Shown: positions 35,880 through 44,182 of the stretch, one piece after another
Layout: each line of letters starts with the position of its first letter
How positions within the stretch are numbered: position 1 is the stretch's first letter
Assembly (NCBI GenBank): GCA_900317155.1
Contig: ONFO01000023.1
Span: 1 to 51,968, forward strand
DNA length: 51,968 nt
Direction: 5' to 3'
From: an uncultured Bacteroidales bacterium
Lineage (GTDB): Bacteria > Bacteroidota > Bacteroidia > Bacteroidales > F082
The notes under the pieces: model-generated
Seen by the model: the letters and a program-made list of their open reading frames with translations, nothing else
Database searches by the model: none
Told to the model about the DNA's origin: nothing
Position numbers and translations under genes: made by a program

Positions 35880-35990
35880 TTACAGGAAATCTTCTGCTTT
35901 GAGGCCTCCTTCGCCGACAATGAGGGCTTTCGCGTTCTTGAACTGTTTGCGGAATTCGCCCAAACCCTTTACAACAGGCTTTCTGATGAA
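35880..35990 (-). pseudogene. C-terminal fragment, possibly of an AAA ATPase with DUF4143
   Basis: On the minus strand the last 35 codons before TAA (35882-35880) read KPVVKGLGEFRKQF, then KNAKALIVGEGG, then KAEDFL. This resembles the tail of ATPase-DUF4143 proteins, which end in a short strand, a GGxP-like turn and a (E/D)(E/D)FL end. Upstream of about 35990 the frame no longer looks coding, and the rest of the roughly 400-residue protein is missing. The same DNA also reads open on the plus strand, so the call is tentative. Confidence 0.35.
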
Positions 35991-36235
35991 GAATTGGCTG
36001 AAAGATTGAAAGGCTATCCACTGATTGAAGAAAGTAGTTTCCCAAGTTTGGCAGCCGAAGACTATGGCGCTTATCTCAAATCTCGCAGTGGCCAACTTCC
36101 CAAAGGATTAGAGAAATGGCTGTGAGTAGTGTCTATCAACGAGAAAAAGTGGAAGCTAATTGTTTCTTGCGCCAAATACTTGATCAGGTGGAAGATTTCC
36201 TTCAAATCTACTGCACTTTTGAAAAAATGCAGTAA
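35966..36235 (+). other. Two small overlapping open frames, possible gene remnants
   Basis: A frame without a visible start runs to TGA at 36122-36124 and ends NRLSDEELAERLKGYP, then SLAAEDYGAYLKSRSGQ, then LPKGLEKWL; it looks protein-like. A second 39-codon frame (ATG 36116 to TAA 36235, starting MAVSSVYQREKVEANCF) overlaps it in the manner of an operon. I recognise neither. They fill most of the 530-bp gap between the restriction cassette and the AbiE pair; I see no other gene there. Confidence 0.3.
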
Positions 36236-36237
36236 TA

Positions 36238-37113
36238 TTATTTCTCTTCCCAATACCTATCATACAGACTTTTCAATCGCTCAGTAATCACAGCCATCAC
36301 ATTGGCAAACGAAAGTGACTCCTTCCATTGGATCTTTTTCAGGAACACTTCCCATCGCTTCAAGCGCACTTCATCGGTGCAAAAGTCATCATTGAACAAT
36401 TGTAGATTGGCGTTATATGCCAGCTCACGATTGTCGAATGTGGCTTTTATTGTCTCATACAGCATTTCGTCGTCAAGTTCCTTTGTGGTGAGAATCTGGT
36501 AGCAATCGAAGAAGTCCTTCATGCGGCTGTTGTTGACATCGCGCTCCACCATGGCATGGAACTTTTCAGCTACAATAGTCTCCAGCGAATAGGCTTGGAT
36601 GTTGATGCTGGGGACATCCTGAAGCAATAAGGGGAAATCAACAGGAACGGGACCAGGAATCACCACATCGCCGAATCCAACATCCATAGACATGGGATAG
36701 ACGATGGTGTCCATCTTGGCAGTGACGAAAAAACGAGACCCTGGATATTCCTTTTCGACAGTAATTGGCTCTGAACGAAGTCCATTAACATCGAAAGTGA
36801 CACCATCTTCCAAGCATTCGATACTCAATATTTCACGAAAGACCTTTTCCAAATACTCACGGTCTCGACTGATGCGCTGAGCCATGAAGTCAATGTCGAT
36901 GGTGGGCCGGGTTTCCAAACCGTTGAACGCATAGAGAAGAGAACCACCCTTCAAAAGGAAGTTCTCGCGATAAGGACTCACCGACACGCGATATAACAGA
37001 CGCTCGTTGAAATAACGAGCCAACAGATACATATATTTGTAGCCTGATGAGTTCATCAGATTGAGCAACTTAGTCTTGACCGACTTGCCATAGTTCTTGA
37101 TAGGTTTCGTCAT
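36238..37113 (-). CDS. abiEii: AbiEii nucleotidyltransferase toxin
   Basis: A 291-residue protein of the AbiEii/AbiGii family, the toxin of type IV toxin-antitoxin systems. The nucleotidyltransferase core is intact: LLKGGS (Lys55-Ser58) and the metal-binding pair in TIDIDF (Asp73, Asp75). The later family motif is present as VAEKFHAMVERDVNNSRMKDFFD (about 184-206), in which Lys and Asp are conserved. Such toxins transfer nucleotides, some onto tRNA acceptor ends, halting translation during phage attack. It overlaps the antitoxin gene by 4 bp (ATGA at 37113-37110), the usual order antitoxin then toxin. No lesion is visible. Confidence 0.9.
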   Translation of the reverse strand: MTKPIKNYGKSVKTKLLNLMNSSGYKYMYLLARYFNERLLYRVSVSPYRENFLLKGGSLLYAFNGLETRPTIDIDFMAQRISRDREYLEKVFREILSIECLEDGVTFDVNGLRSEPITVEKEYPGSRFFVTAKMDTIVYPMSMDVGFGDVVIPGPVPVDFPLLLQDVPSINIQAYSLETIVAEKFHAMVERDVNNSRMKDFFDCYQILTTKELDDEMLYETIKATFDNRELAYNANLQLFNDDFCTDEVRLKRWEVFLKKIQWKESLSFANVMAVITERLKSLYDRYWEEK

Positions 37114-37691
37114 TCTATTGCAATTTCAAGGTAGTTATTCATCACTTTTGTTAGTCGCAGCTTTTGTGCATATTCGGAAAGACGGGTGAGGTTGCGTCCC
37201 TTCAGGCGGGCATAGCTTCGGATTACTTCGGCACAAACATCCAATCCAACTTTATTGCGGTATTTCACGGCATCGCATACACTCCGCTCCAAATCGGTCA
37301 TGCGCACCTGAAAGCCAGAAATCTCTTTCTGCTCGATGCCAAATTCCAGGTTTTCTTTCTTCCAATAATAGAGGTTGATAGGCAATTCTTCGGGAAGCAC
37401 CACCTTTCGCTTGGCTTCGATGGCGACACAAAAGGCAGGCGGAACAGTGGTACATAGCTGATGGTGCATCCATGCGGTGTAGAGACACACAATGCCACCA
37501 GGCACGATGCGCTCTACATCGATCATGGTATTAAGCATGGCCGACGGCTCGGCATACACGCCATGACGCAGTCGCACTATGTCACCTTTACTGACCGCTC
37601 TGCGCAGCCGCTCATATTCTGCTCTCCCATCCAAATCTTTTGTGGAGATGACCCCACCTTTAGATGCTATTCGTTCAGAGACTGTTTCCAT
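37110..37691 (-). CDS. abiEi: AbiEi family antitoxin/repressor
   Basis: A 193-residue protein with the N-terminal winged-helix of AbiEi antitoxins (VISTKDLDG, YERLRRAVSKGDIVRLRHGVYA, about 14-48) followed by the antitoxin domain (VERIVPGGIVCLYTAWMHHQL; FQVRMTDLERSVCDAVKYRNKVG). AbiEi both neutralises the toxin and represses its own operon. It is first in the minus-strand pair. A TACCTTTG element at 37719-37712 lies 21 bp upstream of the start, and there is room beyond it for operator repeats, though none is obvious. Confidence 0.88.
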   Translation of the reverse strand: METVSERIASKGGVISTKDLDGRAEYERLRRAVSKGDIVRLRHGVYAEPSAMLNTMIDVERIVPGGIVCLYTAWMHHQLCTTVPPAFCVAIEAKRKVVLPEELPINLYYWKKENLEFGIEQKEISGFQVRMTDLERSVCDAVKYRNKVGLDVCAEVIRSYARLKGRNLTRLSEYAQKLRLTKVMNNYLEIAIE

Positions 37692-37711
37692 TTACAAACA
37701 TTTTTCAGCTG

Positions 37712-37719
37712 CAAAGGTA
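37712..37719 (-). promoter_or_regulatory. Putative -7 element of the abiE operon
   Basis: TACCTTTG on the minus strand, 21 bp before ATG 37691. No good -33 box is seen. Confidence 0.45.
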
Positions 37720-37780
37720 GTGTATTTTCCTTTATTTCGTTACTTTTGAACGGAGAATTTTAATAATCTCCGTAGAAAAA

Positions 37781-38461
37781 TCATCTCAGATAAGCCCGGA
37801 TGATTCGGACATCCTCAACAGGTCGGTCGTTGGTGTCGGTAGCCACTTGCTGAATGGCATCTACCACATCGAGACCGGAAACGACTTCGCCAAAGACTGT
37901 ATATTGACCGTCTAAGTGTGGCGTTCCTCCGATGGTCTTATACACTTCACGCATCTCAGGAGTGAGTTTTACCCGACCGTTTGTATAGTCGTCAATTCGT
38001 TTCTGAACACGGTCCAAGCTCTCATCGTCAAAGGTTTTCCCCCATACAATATAGAATTGCATTGCTGAACTACGTTGCTCTGGATTCACATCGTCACCTT
38101 CGCGAGCGGCTGCCAACACGCCACGACGATGGAATATCCCTTCATCGAGCCTGAATTCGGCTGGTATGGTGTAAAGCCTGTCACCGTCACCGAGCAGAAT
38201 GCCGGGTTCAGCATGTTTCGAATCCGGGTCGCCACCCTGAATCATAAAGTCGCGAATCACACGATGGAAGAGCAGTGAATCATAGGCTCCTTCCTCCACC
38301 AGCATCTTGAAGTTGTCGCGATGCAATGGCGTGGCATCGTAAAGTTTCAGCTCTATGTTGCCTTTTGTGGTTTCCATGACCACATGGACTTCCTTTTTCT
38401 TGCAGGAGGTCAACAGCGCTATCGTGGCTGCAAACGCAATAATCGTTATAATCCTTTTCAT
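37781..38461 (-). CDS. Cyclophilin-type peptidyl-prolyl isomerase lipoprotein
   Basis: A 226-residue protein from ATG 38461, which gives a lipoprotein signal (MKRIITIIAFAATIALLTSC, Cys20, then KKK); the open frame from 38512 is rejected because it overlaps a good promoter. The cyclophilin domain (about 25-225) shows GNIELKLYDATPLHRDNFKMLV, FHRVIRDFMIQGGDP (catalytic Arg region), QFYIVWGKTF and the closing YTVFGEVVSGLDVVDAIQ. An insertion of about 25 residues (DESLDRVQKRIDDYTNGRVKL) precedes the ending, as in several Bacteroidetes homologues. It helps proline-limited folding in the periplasm or at the outer membrane. Confidence 0.92.
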   Translation of the reverse strand: MKRIITIIAFAATIALLTSCKKKEVHVVMETTKGNIELKLYDATPLHRDNFKMLVEEGAYDSLLFHRVIRDFMIQGGDPDSKHAEPGILLGDGDRLYTIPAEFRLDEGIFHRRGVLAAAREGDDVNPEQRSSAMQFYIVWGKTFDDESLDRVQKRIDDYTNGRVKLTPEMREVYKTIGGTPHLDGQYTVFGEVVSGLDVVDAIQQVATDTNDRPVEDVRIIRAYLR

Positions 38462-38482
38462 TTTTTTGTTTAATAATTGCCA

Positions 38483-38513
38483 CAAAAGTACAAAAAACTC
38501 ATGTATTTGCAAA
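38483..38513 (-). promoter_or_regulatory. Promoter of the isomerase gene
   Basis: On the minus strand TTTG (38513-38510), a 19-nt spacer and TACTTTTG (38490-38483): a textbook Bacteroidetes promoter, 22 bp before ATG 38461. Confidence 0.72.
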
Positions 38514-38634
38514 TTATACTCTGTTTTGTGTTAGGTCGAAGTCCCGTGTCCCGAAGTCAAAAGATATTGTAGTTTAATTTTGAACAGTTATTTTCAATAA
38601 AAACGACGAGTTGGAAAAAAGTTATCATCACCCC

Positions 38635-38665
38635 TTGCGAAAACATGGTTTTGTCATTAACTTTG
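38635..38665 (+). promoter_or_regulatory. Promoter of the small unknown gene at 38724
   Basis: TTG (38635-38637), a 20-nt spacer and TAACTTTG (38658-38665), about 58 bp before ATG 38724. Confidence 0.6.
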
Positions 38666-38723
38666 CAAAGTCGAAAGACAAACGATACGAGATTTAATTA
38701 TCAACATCATAAGAAAAAAAGCC

Positions 38724-39134
38724 ATGACAGATTGTATAGAAATCACCGAATCCAATTACAAGGATTATTGTTCGCTCGACATTGTCGCCTTTTTATTTGC
38801 GCAACCTGGTGCGATGGGGGATCCCGGAGGGGTTGAGATTATCGATGCGCAGGGACAGTATTACCACACAAACTATTGCTACAATGGTGTGAGCTATGAT
38901 CAGCTCATGGAAATTGTGCCTGTACTGAAAGTCTGTAAAATCGGTATCGTCAATCATCAAGCACCTGAAGGCTGGAAGGCCATCTATTTGGGATTTGGCA
39001 ACCATCTTACCATCAAAGCAGATTATTACGACAAGTTTGAAGAAGAGACCCGTAACAGACACATTGAGGAAGCGGTAGAATTGTATCAACAATGGTCCGG
39101 AATAGTGTTGAAATGCATTAATAATCACGCTTAA
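38724..39134 (+). CDS. Small protein of unknown function
   Basis: A 136-residue protein, soluble, with no signal peptide or membrane segment. It has a plausible own promoter and an A-rich leader, and its sequence looks like a real protein: a beta-rich N-terminal half with EIIDAQGQYYHTNYCYNG, then APEGWKAIYLGFGNHLTIK, and a helical end rich in Glu. Several Cys and Tyr are present but no known motif. It is convergent with the histidine kinase gene, 65 bp away. I do not recognise the family. Confidence 0.65.
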   Translation: MTDCIEITESNYKDYCSLDIVAFLFAQPGAMGDPGGVEIIDAQGQYYHTNYCYNGVSYDQLMEIVPVLKVCKIGIVNHQAPEGWKAIYLGFGNHLTIKADYYDKFEEETRNRHIEEAVELYQQWSGIVLKCINNHA

Positions 39135-39199
39135 GGTCTTGCGCTGGTCGTTTCATGGTTTACTCGTGCTGGCCAAATAAACGGCAGAGCAGTGCATCC

Positions 39200-41647
39200 T
39201 CACTCAATCCCATACTTTTCCGACAGCAAATCCATCAATTCATCGGTTTGGGCCATGAATTGGGTGGCGTCTTCTTTCCAGTTCGGATAATCTTCTTCCG
39301 TCTCGTTCTTGCCGCGCATGGCGTTCATCCGGGCGAGGAAGGTGGTGTCGCGCTCAAGCTGCTTGAACATGGGTAGCATCTTGTGGCAAAGACTCTGCAT
39401 CTCAACGAAATCCGATTTTTCAATCAACGCATTCATTGCGACCAAGTCATCAGAGGTGGACTGCACGAAGACCCGAAGGATGTCGGTCATGGCTTCCTTG
39501 TCGTTGCCCATCATCTCGCTGAAGGCAGGGAAGTCGGGGAAGGCGGTCTCGCCCTCGCTTTCGGTGGCGGCGACACTTCCAAACAGGTTCTCCAACTGCC
39601 TTAGGTTGAAGGGCTTCTGGAGGAATCCGTCGAAGCCTTCCTCGTGGGCTTTCTCGGTGTTGTACTCGATGCGGCCGGTCATCAGGATGACGGGCTTCTT
39701 GTTGTCGACTTCCTTGACCAGGAAAAGGATGTCGTTGCCGCTCACAGCACCCATCTCGCGGTCGGTGAGGATGTAGTCGTATTCTTGGATTTGCTGCAGG
39801 GCGTTGTCCAAGTCGTTCATCGAACGGCAGGGGATGGCCTGGTGACCGAGACGGTGCAGCATATTGTCGATGACGGACAGCAGGGTGTTGTCGTCGTCGA
39901 TGACTAAGATGTTGAGGCTCTTTCTGCTGTCAGTGTCTTCGCCCTTGTCTTCAACTTGTTGCTCCAAGACTTCCACTGGGATCCTGACCTCGAAATGCGA
40001 GCCTTTGCCCACCTCCGATTCGGTGTGGATCTCACCGCCAAGGAGGTCGACGAGACCTTTGACGACCGACATGCCGTAGCCGCTGCCCTCGGCAAACTGG
40101 TTGTAGGTCTCGATGCGTACAAAAGGTTTGAACACCTCTTCCAGCTTGTCCTCGGGGATGCCCACGCCGGTGTCGATGATGTCGAAGACGACCAGACTGC
40201 GCCCCAATCTCGCCTTGAAGCTGACGCTGCCTTCCAAGGTGTATTTGATGCCGTTTGAGATGAGGTTAGTGAGTATTTGCCTGATCTTCAGTTTGTCGGA
40301 GTTGAGTAGGGTGTTGGGCTCGATGTTGTTCTCGAATTGGAATTCCAGGTTCTTGTGTCGTGCGATGGGGGCAAACATCTCGGAGATTTCGGCACAGAGT
40401 TGTCCGATGTCGAAGTTCTCGTTGCTGACTTGCAGCTTGCCTTGTTCGAGGCTGGAGTATTCCAGGAGGTTGTTGAGCAGGTTGAGGATGTGGTCGGCCG
40501 ACTGCTGTATCGAAACGATTTCCTTTTCGTTGTTGTTCTTGTCCATGAGTTCCACATGACCCATGATGGAGGTCAGCGGCGCCTTGATGTCGTGTGAGAC
40601 GGAGAGCAGCAGCTTGTGGCGGCTTTCCATGATTTCCTCGGTCTTCCTCTTGGCTTCCTCGGCGGCGCGGCGGGCACGGTAGCCTTTGTTGACGTCGCTG
40701 ATAATCAGGATGATGAAGATGATGATGAGGATGAAGGTCGCGGCTCCTATGAGGATAGAGGTACGGGTGTTTTCTTGGATGATGAGCTCGCTTTTCTCGA
40801 TTTCAGCGACGGTGGAGTCAAGGATTTCCTGGTTGAGGCGTATCAGCAGGGAGGAGATTTGCTCGGAGAGTTGGTTATCAGCCTTGACCAGTTCCTGGGT
40901 CTTTTTCTCGTAATCCTTGATTTTTTTCCAGTATTCGGTCTTAGCTCTGTCGGAGAGCACGCGTAGGTTGGCCAGGATGTTGACTGAGTCTTGGCCTTGG
41001 TGTTGGATGCGGAGTGTGTCGGTGCGTTCGATGGAGATGTGGACGACGCTGTCTTCCTCTTTGTCGGGGCTGAAGACGTTGCCCACGCGGCTCCAAAAGC
41101 CTTTCTTCTCGGTTTTCGGAACGTGGATGACCGTGTCTTTCGAAACGGTGGTGACCACGAGTTCCTCTTCGGGTTGGGGTGGGATGTAGTCGTCGATGGT
41201 GCGGTCAAACTCGGCAAGGGGGTTGAAGTCGTGGAACTGGCGCGACAGCTCGTTGCTGAGTCGGCCCTTGCTGTTGATTAGTTTCTCGATTTCGCTGACC
41301 ATCATCTTGTTGTCTTCGCTGATTTCGTATTTCATGAGCGAGTCGGTCTGGGTCTTGATGTCGTCGCGGTAGGCGTTGAACTCGCGTTTGTATTTCACTT
41401 GTTCGGTGAAGGCGTAGAGGTTGGCCGCGTTTTGTGCGCCGTGTACGTTTTTGGTGAACTGATTGACCCAGTTGAGCGCATCGTGTTGCGTGTTGATGTT
41501 GGAGCGTTGGCTTTCGATGGTCTTTCGCAGGTTGAAGATATAGTAGAACAAAGCCGCACAAAGGGCCAGGACGAATAGATAGGTGATGACCACCTTCCAA
41601 CTCGTGCGGCTCCCGCTTGGGTAATCGGTTTTGTTTTTCTTCGACAT
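39200..41647 (-). CDS. Hybrid histidine kinase with receiver and HPt domains
   Basis: An 815-residue protein from ATG 41647; the longer frame to 41767 crosses the promoter region and is rejected. Membrane helix about 17-38, a periplasmic sensor about 40-290 with coiled-coil stretches, second helix about 300-322. Then HisKA with VSHDIKAPLTS (phospho-His352), a HATPase domain with DTGVGIPEDKLEEVF and GSGYGMSVVKGL, a receiver with VIDDD and phospho-acceptor Asp629 in LTDREMG, and a C-terminal HPt domain with LCHKMLPMF (His755). The order HK-REC-HPt lets one protein pass phosphate over His-Asp-His to a separate regulator. It is divergent from a TPR regulator gene, with start codons 51 bp apart, so they may act together. 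Confidence 0.9.
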   Translation of the reverse strand: MSKKNKTDYPSGSRTSWKVVITYLFVLALCAALFYYIFNLRKTIESQRSNINTQHDALNWVNQFTKNVHGAQNAANLYAFTEQVKYKREFNAYRDDIKTQTDSLMKYEISEDNKMMVSEIEKLINSKGRLSNELSRQFHDFNPLAEFDRTIDDYIPPQPEEELVVTTVSKDTVIHVPKTEKKGFWSRVGNVFSPDKEEDSVVHISIERTDTLRIQHQGQDSVNILANLRVLSDRAKTEYWKKIKDYEKKTQELVKADNQLSEQISSLLIRLNQEILDSTVAEIEKSELIIQENTRTSILIGAATFILIIIFIILIISDVNKGYRARRAAEEAKRKTEEIMESRHKLLLSVSHDIKAPLTSIMGHVELMDKNNNEKEIVSIQQSADHILNLLNNLLEYSSLEQGKLQVSNENFDIGQLCAEISEMFAPIARHKNLEFQFENNIEPNTLLNSDKLKIRQILTNLISNGIKYTLEGSVSFKARLGRSLVVFDIIDTGVGIPEDKLEEVFKPFVRIETYNQFAEGSGYGMSVVKGLVDLLGGEIHTESEVGKGSHFEVRIPVEVLEQQVEDKGEDTDSRKSLNILVIDDDNTLLSVIDNMLHRLGHQAIPCRSMNDLDNALQQIQEYDYILTDREMGAVSGNDILFLVKEVDNKKPVILMTGRIEYNTEKAHEEGFDGFLQKPFNLRQLENLFGSVAATESEGETAFPDFPAFSEMMGNDKEAMTDILRVFVQSTSDDLVAMNALIEKSDFVEMQSLCHKMLPMFKQLERDTTFLARMNAMRGKNETEEDYPNWKEDATQFMAQTDELMDLLSEKYGIE

Positions 41648-41654
41648 GACGGCG

Positions 41655-41682
41655 CAAAGGTAATACTTTTTTCTTAAATTTG
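41655..41682. promoter_or_regulatory. Overlapping divergent promoter region
   Basis: TACCTTTG on the minus strand (41662-41655), 8 bp before the kinase start, and TAAATTTG on the plus strand (41675-41682), 15 bp before the TPR gene start. Their upstream halves overlap, so the two genes probably compete for or share regulation. Confidence 0.45.
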
Positions 41683-41697
41683 CGGGTTGAAACAAGG

Positions 41698-43485
41698 ATG
41701 GGAAAGCATAGGATACATATTGTGTTTCTGTTGTTGCTGTTCTGTGCCGCCTGCCACACGCCCACACGTGAGGCGCGGCGCATGGTGGACCGTGCGGAGC
41801 ATCTGGCCGACACCTTGCCTGACAGCACCGCCCACTTGATCGACAGTGTGTTGCGCATGCCTGTCTATTTCAGCGAGCGGGAGCGCATGGACATGGCGCT
41901 GTTGCAGGCCGAGGCCTTGTTTGGCGACCAAGGAAACGCCATATCGCCCGTGATGGACGACGATTTCTTTGACGAGCACACCACTCTCTCCACCAGTCCC
42001 GACCTTGAGCGCGCCGCAGAGTATTTCGCAAAAAAGAAACAATATGCCAAGGCCGCCCATGCCGCGCTCTACAGCGGCTTCGTGCAGCAGCACTATAACG
42101 AGAAGGAGGAGGCCATGAGGTCGTTTAAGGAGGCGGAAAAAACTGGCATCTATGCCTCCGACAGTCTTACTATCGCTTTGGCCCAATATAGGATGGGTAA
42201 ATTGCTTTATGATGATTATTTGGAAGACGAGGCTTTGTCCATTTTAAATACAGCGGACATTTATTTCGGAACACGTTGGGGAGAGCGTGCATTTGTACAG
42301 AATTTGAAAGCAGCTGCATATATTGTGTTGAAACAATTTGATAGTGCCAATATAAGTCTAACAAAAAGCCTTGCTTATGCCGACCTAAGTCATTCTTCCA
42401 AGGCGAAGAGAAAAGCTTTGAACAACTTCGCTGTGTTTCACCGTTTGCAGGGAAACTATGTCCAATCCATTGAATGCCTTAAGGAAAATGCCAAAGAGCC
42501 CGATTTGGGAGATTCTGAAAAAACGTTACTTAATCTGAATTTAGGCAAGTCATTTGCTTCTTTAGGATTGACAGATTCTGCTGCCGTGTATTATCAGCAT
42601 ATTAAAGAATCCCTGACTTCCCCCAATTTGAATGAAAACACTAAGGTATCTATTTATGGAGCTTTGGCTCAATTTGCCGAAAGTCAAGGAGATATAGCTT
42701 TGGCTCTTCAATACCGTAAAACACATGAAGACATATTGTTCGACATACAGACTTGCCATGAAAAGAAATCTGTTTTTCGCATCCGACAACAATATGATTA
42801 CGAGAGCCTACGTAATACGATGAACCAGAAACTCATCCGAAAGCAACACTTCATCACCTTTATCAGCATATTTGCTATCATAGGTTTGACAGCATTGGCT
42901 ATTTCGCAAATCCAGTTGGCAAAAACACGGAAACAAGAAGCTGAGACAAAGGCAAACTTGTTCCACTTTATGCAACAGAATAAGGAACTGACCCAAAAAA
43001 GTGAGAAGCAAGAGCAAGTCCAAAATTATCTGAGGCAAAAACATAAGGAAAGAGAGCAGGCATACGAAGACTTGCTTAAAGAAAAAGAGAGGCAGGAACA
43101 AACTACTAACGAATATGGCGAAAAACTCTCCCTCTCACTCAAGAAAGAGCAGTCCGTTAAGTTGCTCTTGCATCTGTTTTTGGAAAATCAAGGGGATGAA
43201 GAATTGTTGAAAAAGCTGGAAAAGTCGGTTTTCGGCAAACAAAAGCACATTGATGCAATGATGGAAACCGTTGACGTTCTCTATCCAAAGTTGCGCGAAA
43301 TCGTCAAACAAGACAACTTAGGGCTTGATGAAATCGAACAGATGGACGTCATCATGTCGTATTTCAACATTTCACGTCAAGACGAAGCCTTGCTGCTCCA
43401 CAAGACCACCGACATGGTGGACAAGATCAGGAACCGTAGTAGAAAAAAGATACAATCGGCTTTTTCAGGGAACAAACTGGCTTGA
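41698..43485 (+). CDS. TPR-repeat membrane regulator
   Basis: A 595-residue protein from ATG 41698. The signal has a lipobox-like FCAAC (Cys19), so it may be a lipoprotein or simply exported at its N terminus. Residues about 30-370 are helical TPR-like repeats (LADTLPDSTAHLIDSVL; FVQNLKAAAYIVLKQFDSA; KALNNFAVFHRLQGNYVQS). A membrane helix lies at about 386-405 (FISIFAIIGLTALAIS), then a long coiled coil (KEREQAYEDLLKEKERQ), then a C-terminal region DEIEQMDVIMSYFNISRQDEALLL with a basic end (KIRNRSRKKIQ), resembling the DNA-binding tails of Bacteroidales TPR regulators. It likely senses in the periplasm and controls nearby cargo genes; direct repeats occur just downstream. Confidence 0.75.
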   Translation: MGKHRIHIVFLLLLFCAACHTPTREARRMVDRAEHLADTLPDSTAHLIDSVLRMPVYFSERERMDMALLQAEALFGDQGNAISPVMDDDFFDEHTTLSTSPDLERAAEYFAKKKQYAKAAHAALYSGFVQQHYNEKEEAMRSFKEAEKTGIYASDSLTIALAQYRMGKLLYDDYLEDEALSILNTADIYFGTRWGERAFVQNLKAAAYIVLKQFDSANISLTKSLAYADLSHSSKAKRKALNNFAVFHRLQGNYVQSIECLKENAKEPDLGDSEKTLLNLNLGKSFASLGLTDSAAVYYQHIKESLTSPNLNENTKVSIYGALAQFAESQGDIALALQYRKTHEDILFDIQTCHEKKSVFRIRQQYDYESLRNTMNQKLIRKQHFITFISIFAIIGLTALAISQIQLAKTRKQEAETKANLFHFMQQNKELTQKSEKQEQVQNYLRQKHKEREQAYEDLLKEKERQEQTTNEYGEKLSLSLKKEQSVKLLLHLFLENQGDEELLKKLEKSVFGKQKHIDAMMETVDVLYPKLREIVKQDNLGLDEIEQMDVIMSYFNISRQDEALLLHKTTDMVDKIRNRSRKKIQSAFSGNKLA

Positions 43486-43542
43486 TTAGTGTGATTTTAA
43501 GCATATTTTCCTTGGTCTTACCTTCAAAATAAACTTAAAAAG

Positions 43543-43640
43543 TTCGGAATGATGTTTGGAACGATGAGTTTTTATTTTGTTTATTTTCAATATTTTAATT
43601 TTTAATTTTAAGTTTTTATTCGGAACGAGGTTCGGAATCC
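43543..43640. promoter_or_regulatory. Two pairs of 12-bp TTCGGAAYGAKG direct repeats
   Basis: TTCGGAATGATG-TTTGGAACGATG (43543-43566) and TTCGGAACGAGG-TTCGGAATCC (43619-43640) flank a very AT-rich stretch. They lie between the TPR regulator gene and the exported-protein genes, where an activator site is expected. Confidence 0.55.
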
Positions 43641-43718
43641 ATGCCAAATACTATATTTTAGAGCCGTGAATTCACATAAGCAAAAAACAAAAGTCTATCA
43701 ATGGTAAATCTACACAAA

Positions 43719-44126
43719 ATGAAAAGAAAAACACTTATTTTTGTTGCACTGTGCATCCTTGGCTTTTCGTCAAGAGAGATTCAGGCAATACCTTACAAAA
43801 CAATACCTATCCATAATATGGGAAGAAGTATGCCTCATGAGTATAATAAAATTGAATTACATGGAGAATTAGCGACATTAGTTGGTCCCAATGCCATAGA
43901 AGCAGGAGCCAGCGACGATGCTATCTACATCGGATTCAACCAAAGCTTCGGCAACGTGAGTATTTCGATTTTCAATAGCATGGGTGGCATTGTCTACAAC
44001 ACGGTGGTAAATACTGATGTGCAGCATGTGGTTATCATCCCCTTCGCCAATGTGGCTAGTGGTAGCTACATCGTGGAACTCAGTAATGCCAATGGCTATG
44101 CCGATGGCGATTTCGATCACGATTAA
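43719..44126 (+). CDS. DUF3244-family small exported protein
   Basis: A 135-residue protein from ATG 43719 (ATG 43701 is an alternative), with a signal peptide ending near GFSSREIQA. The mature part matches the DUF3244 pattern: IELHGELA, a short variable stretch, then IYIGFNQSFGNVSISIFNSMGGIVYNTVV and a closing ANVASGSYIVELSNANGY with G-x-F at the end. The family forms small beta-sandwiches, common in Bacteroidales and often near TPR regulators and secreted peptidases. Function is unknown. It is probably controlled from the direct repeats just upstream. Confidence 0.78.
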   Translation: MKRKTLIFVALCILGFSSREIQAIPYKTIPIHNMGRSMPHEYNKIELHGELATLVGPNAIEAGASDDAIYIGFNQSFGNVSISIFNSMGGIVYNTVVNTDVQHVVIIPFANVASGSYIVELSNANGYADGDFDHD

Positions 44127-44182
44127 TAGTAAAATTTGCATTTATCAACTTAATTATCAAAACAATTCAAACACAAATCATC

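Noticed and set aside
38645-38836. 63-residue frame upstream of the gene at 38724
   Set aside because: It overlaps the promoter and the start of a better 136-residue frame and has no protein-like features.
41648-41767. N-terminal extension of the histidine kinase
   Set aside because: It would cover the divergent promoter and the start of the TPR gene; ATG 41647 gives the normal membrane-anchored start.
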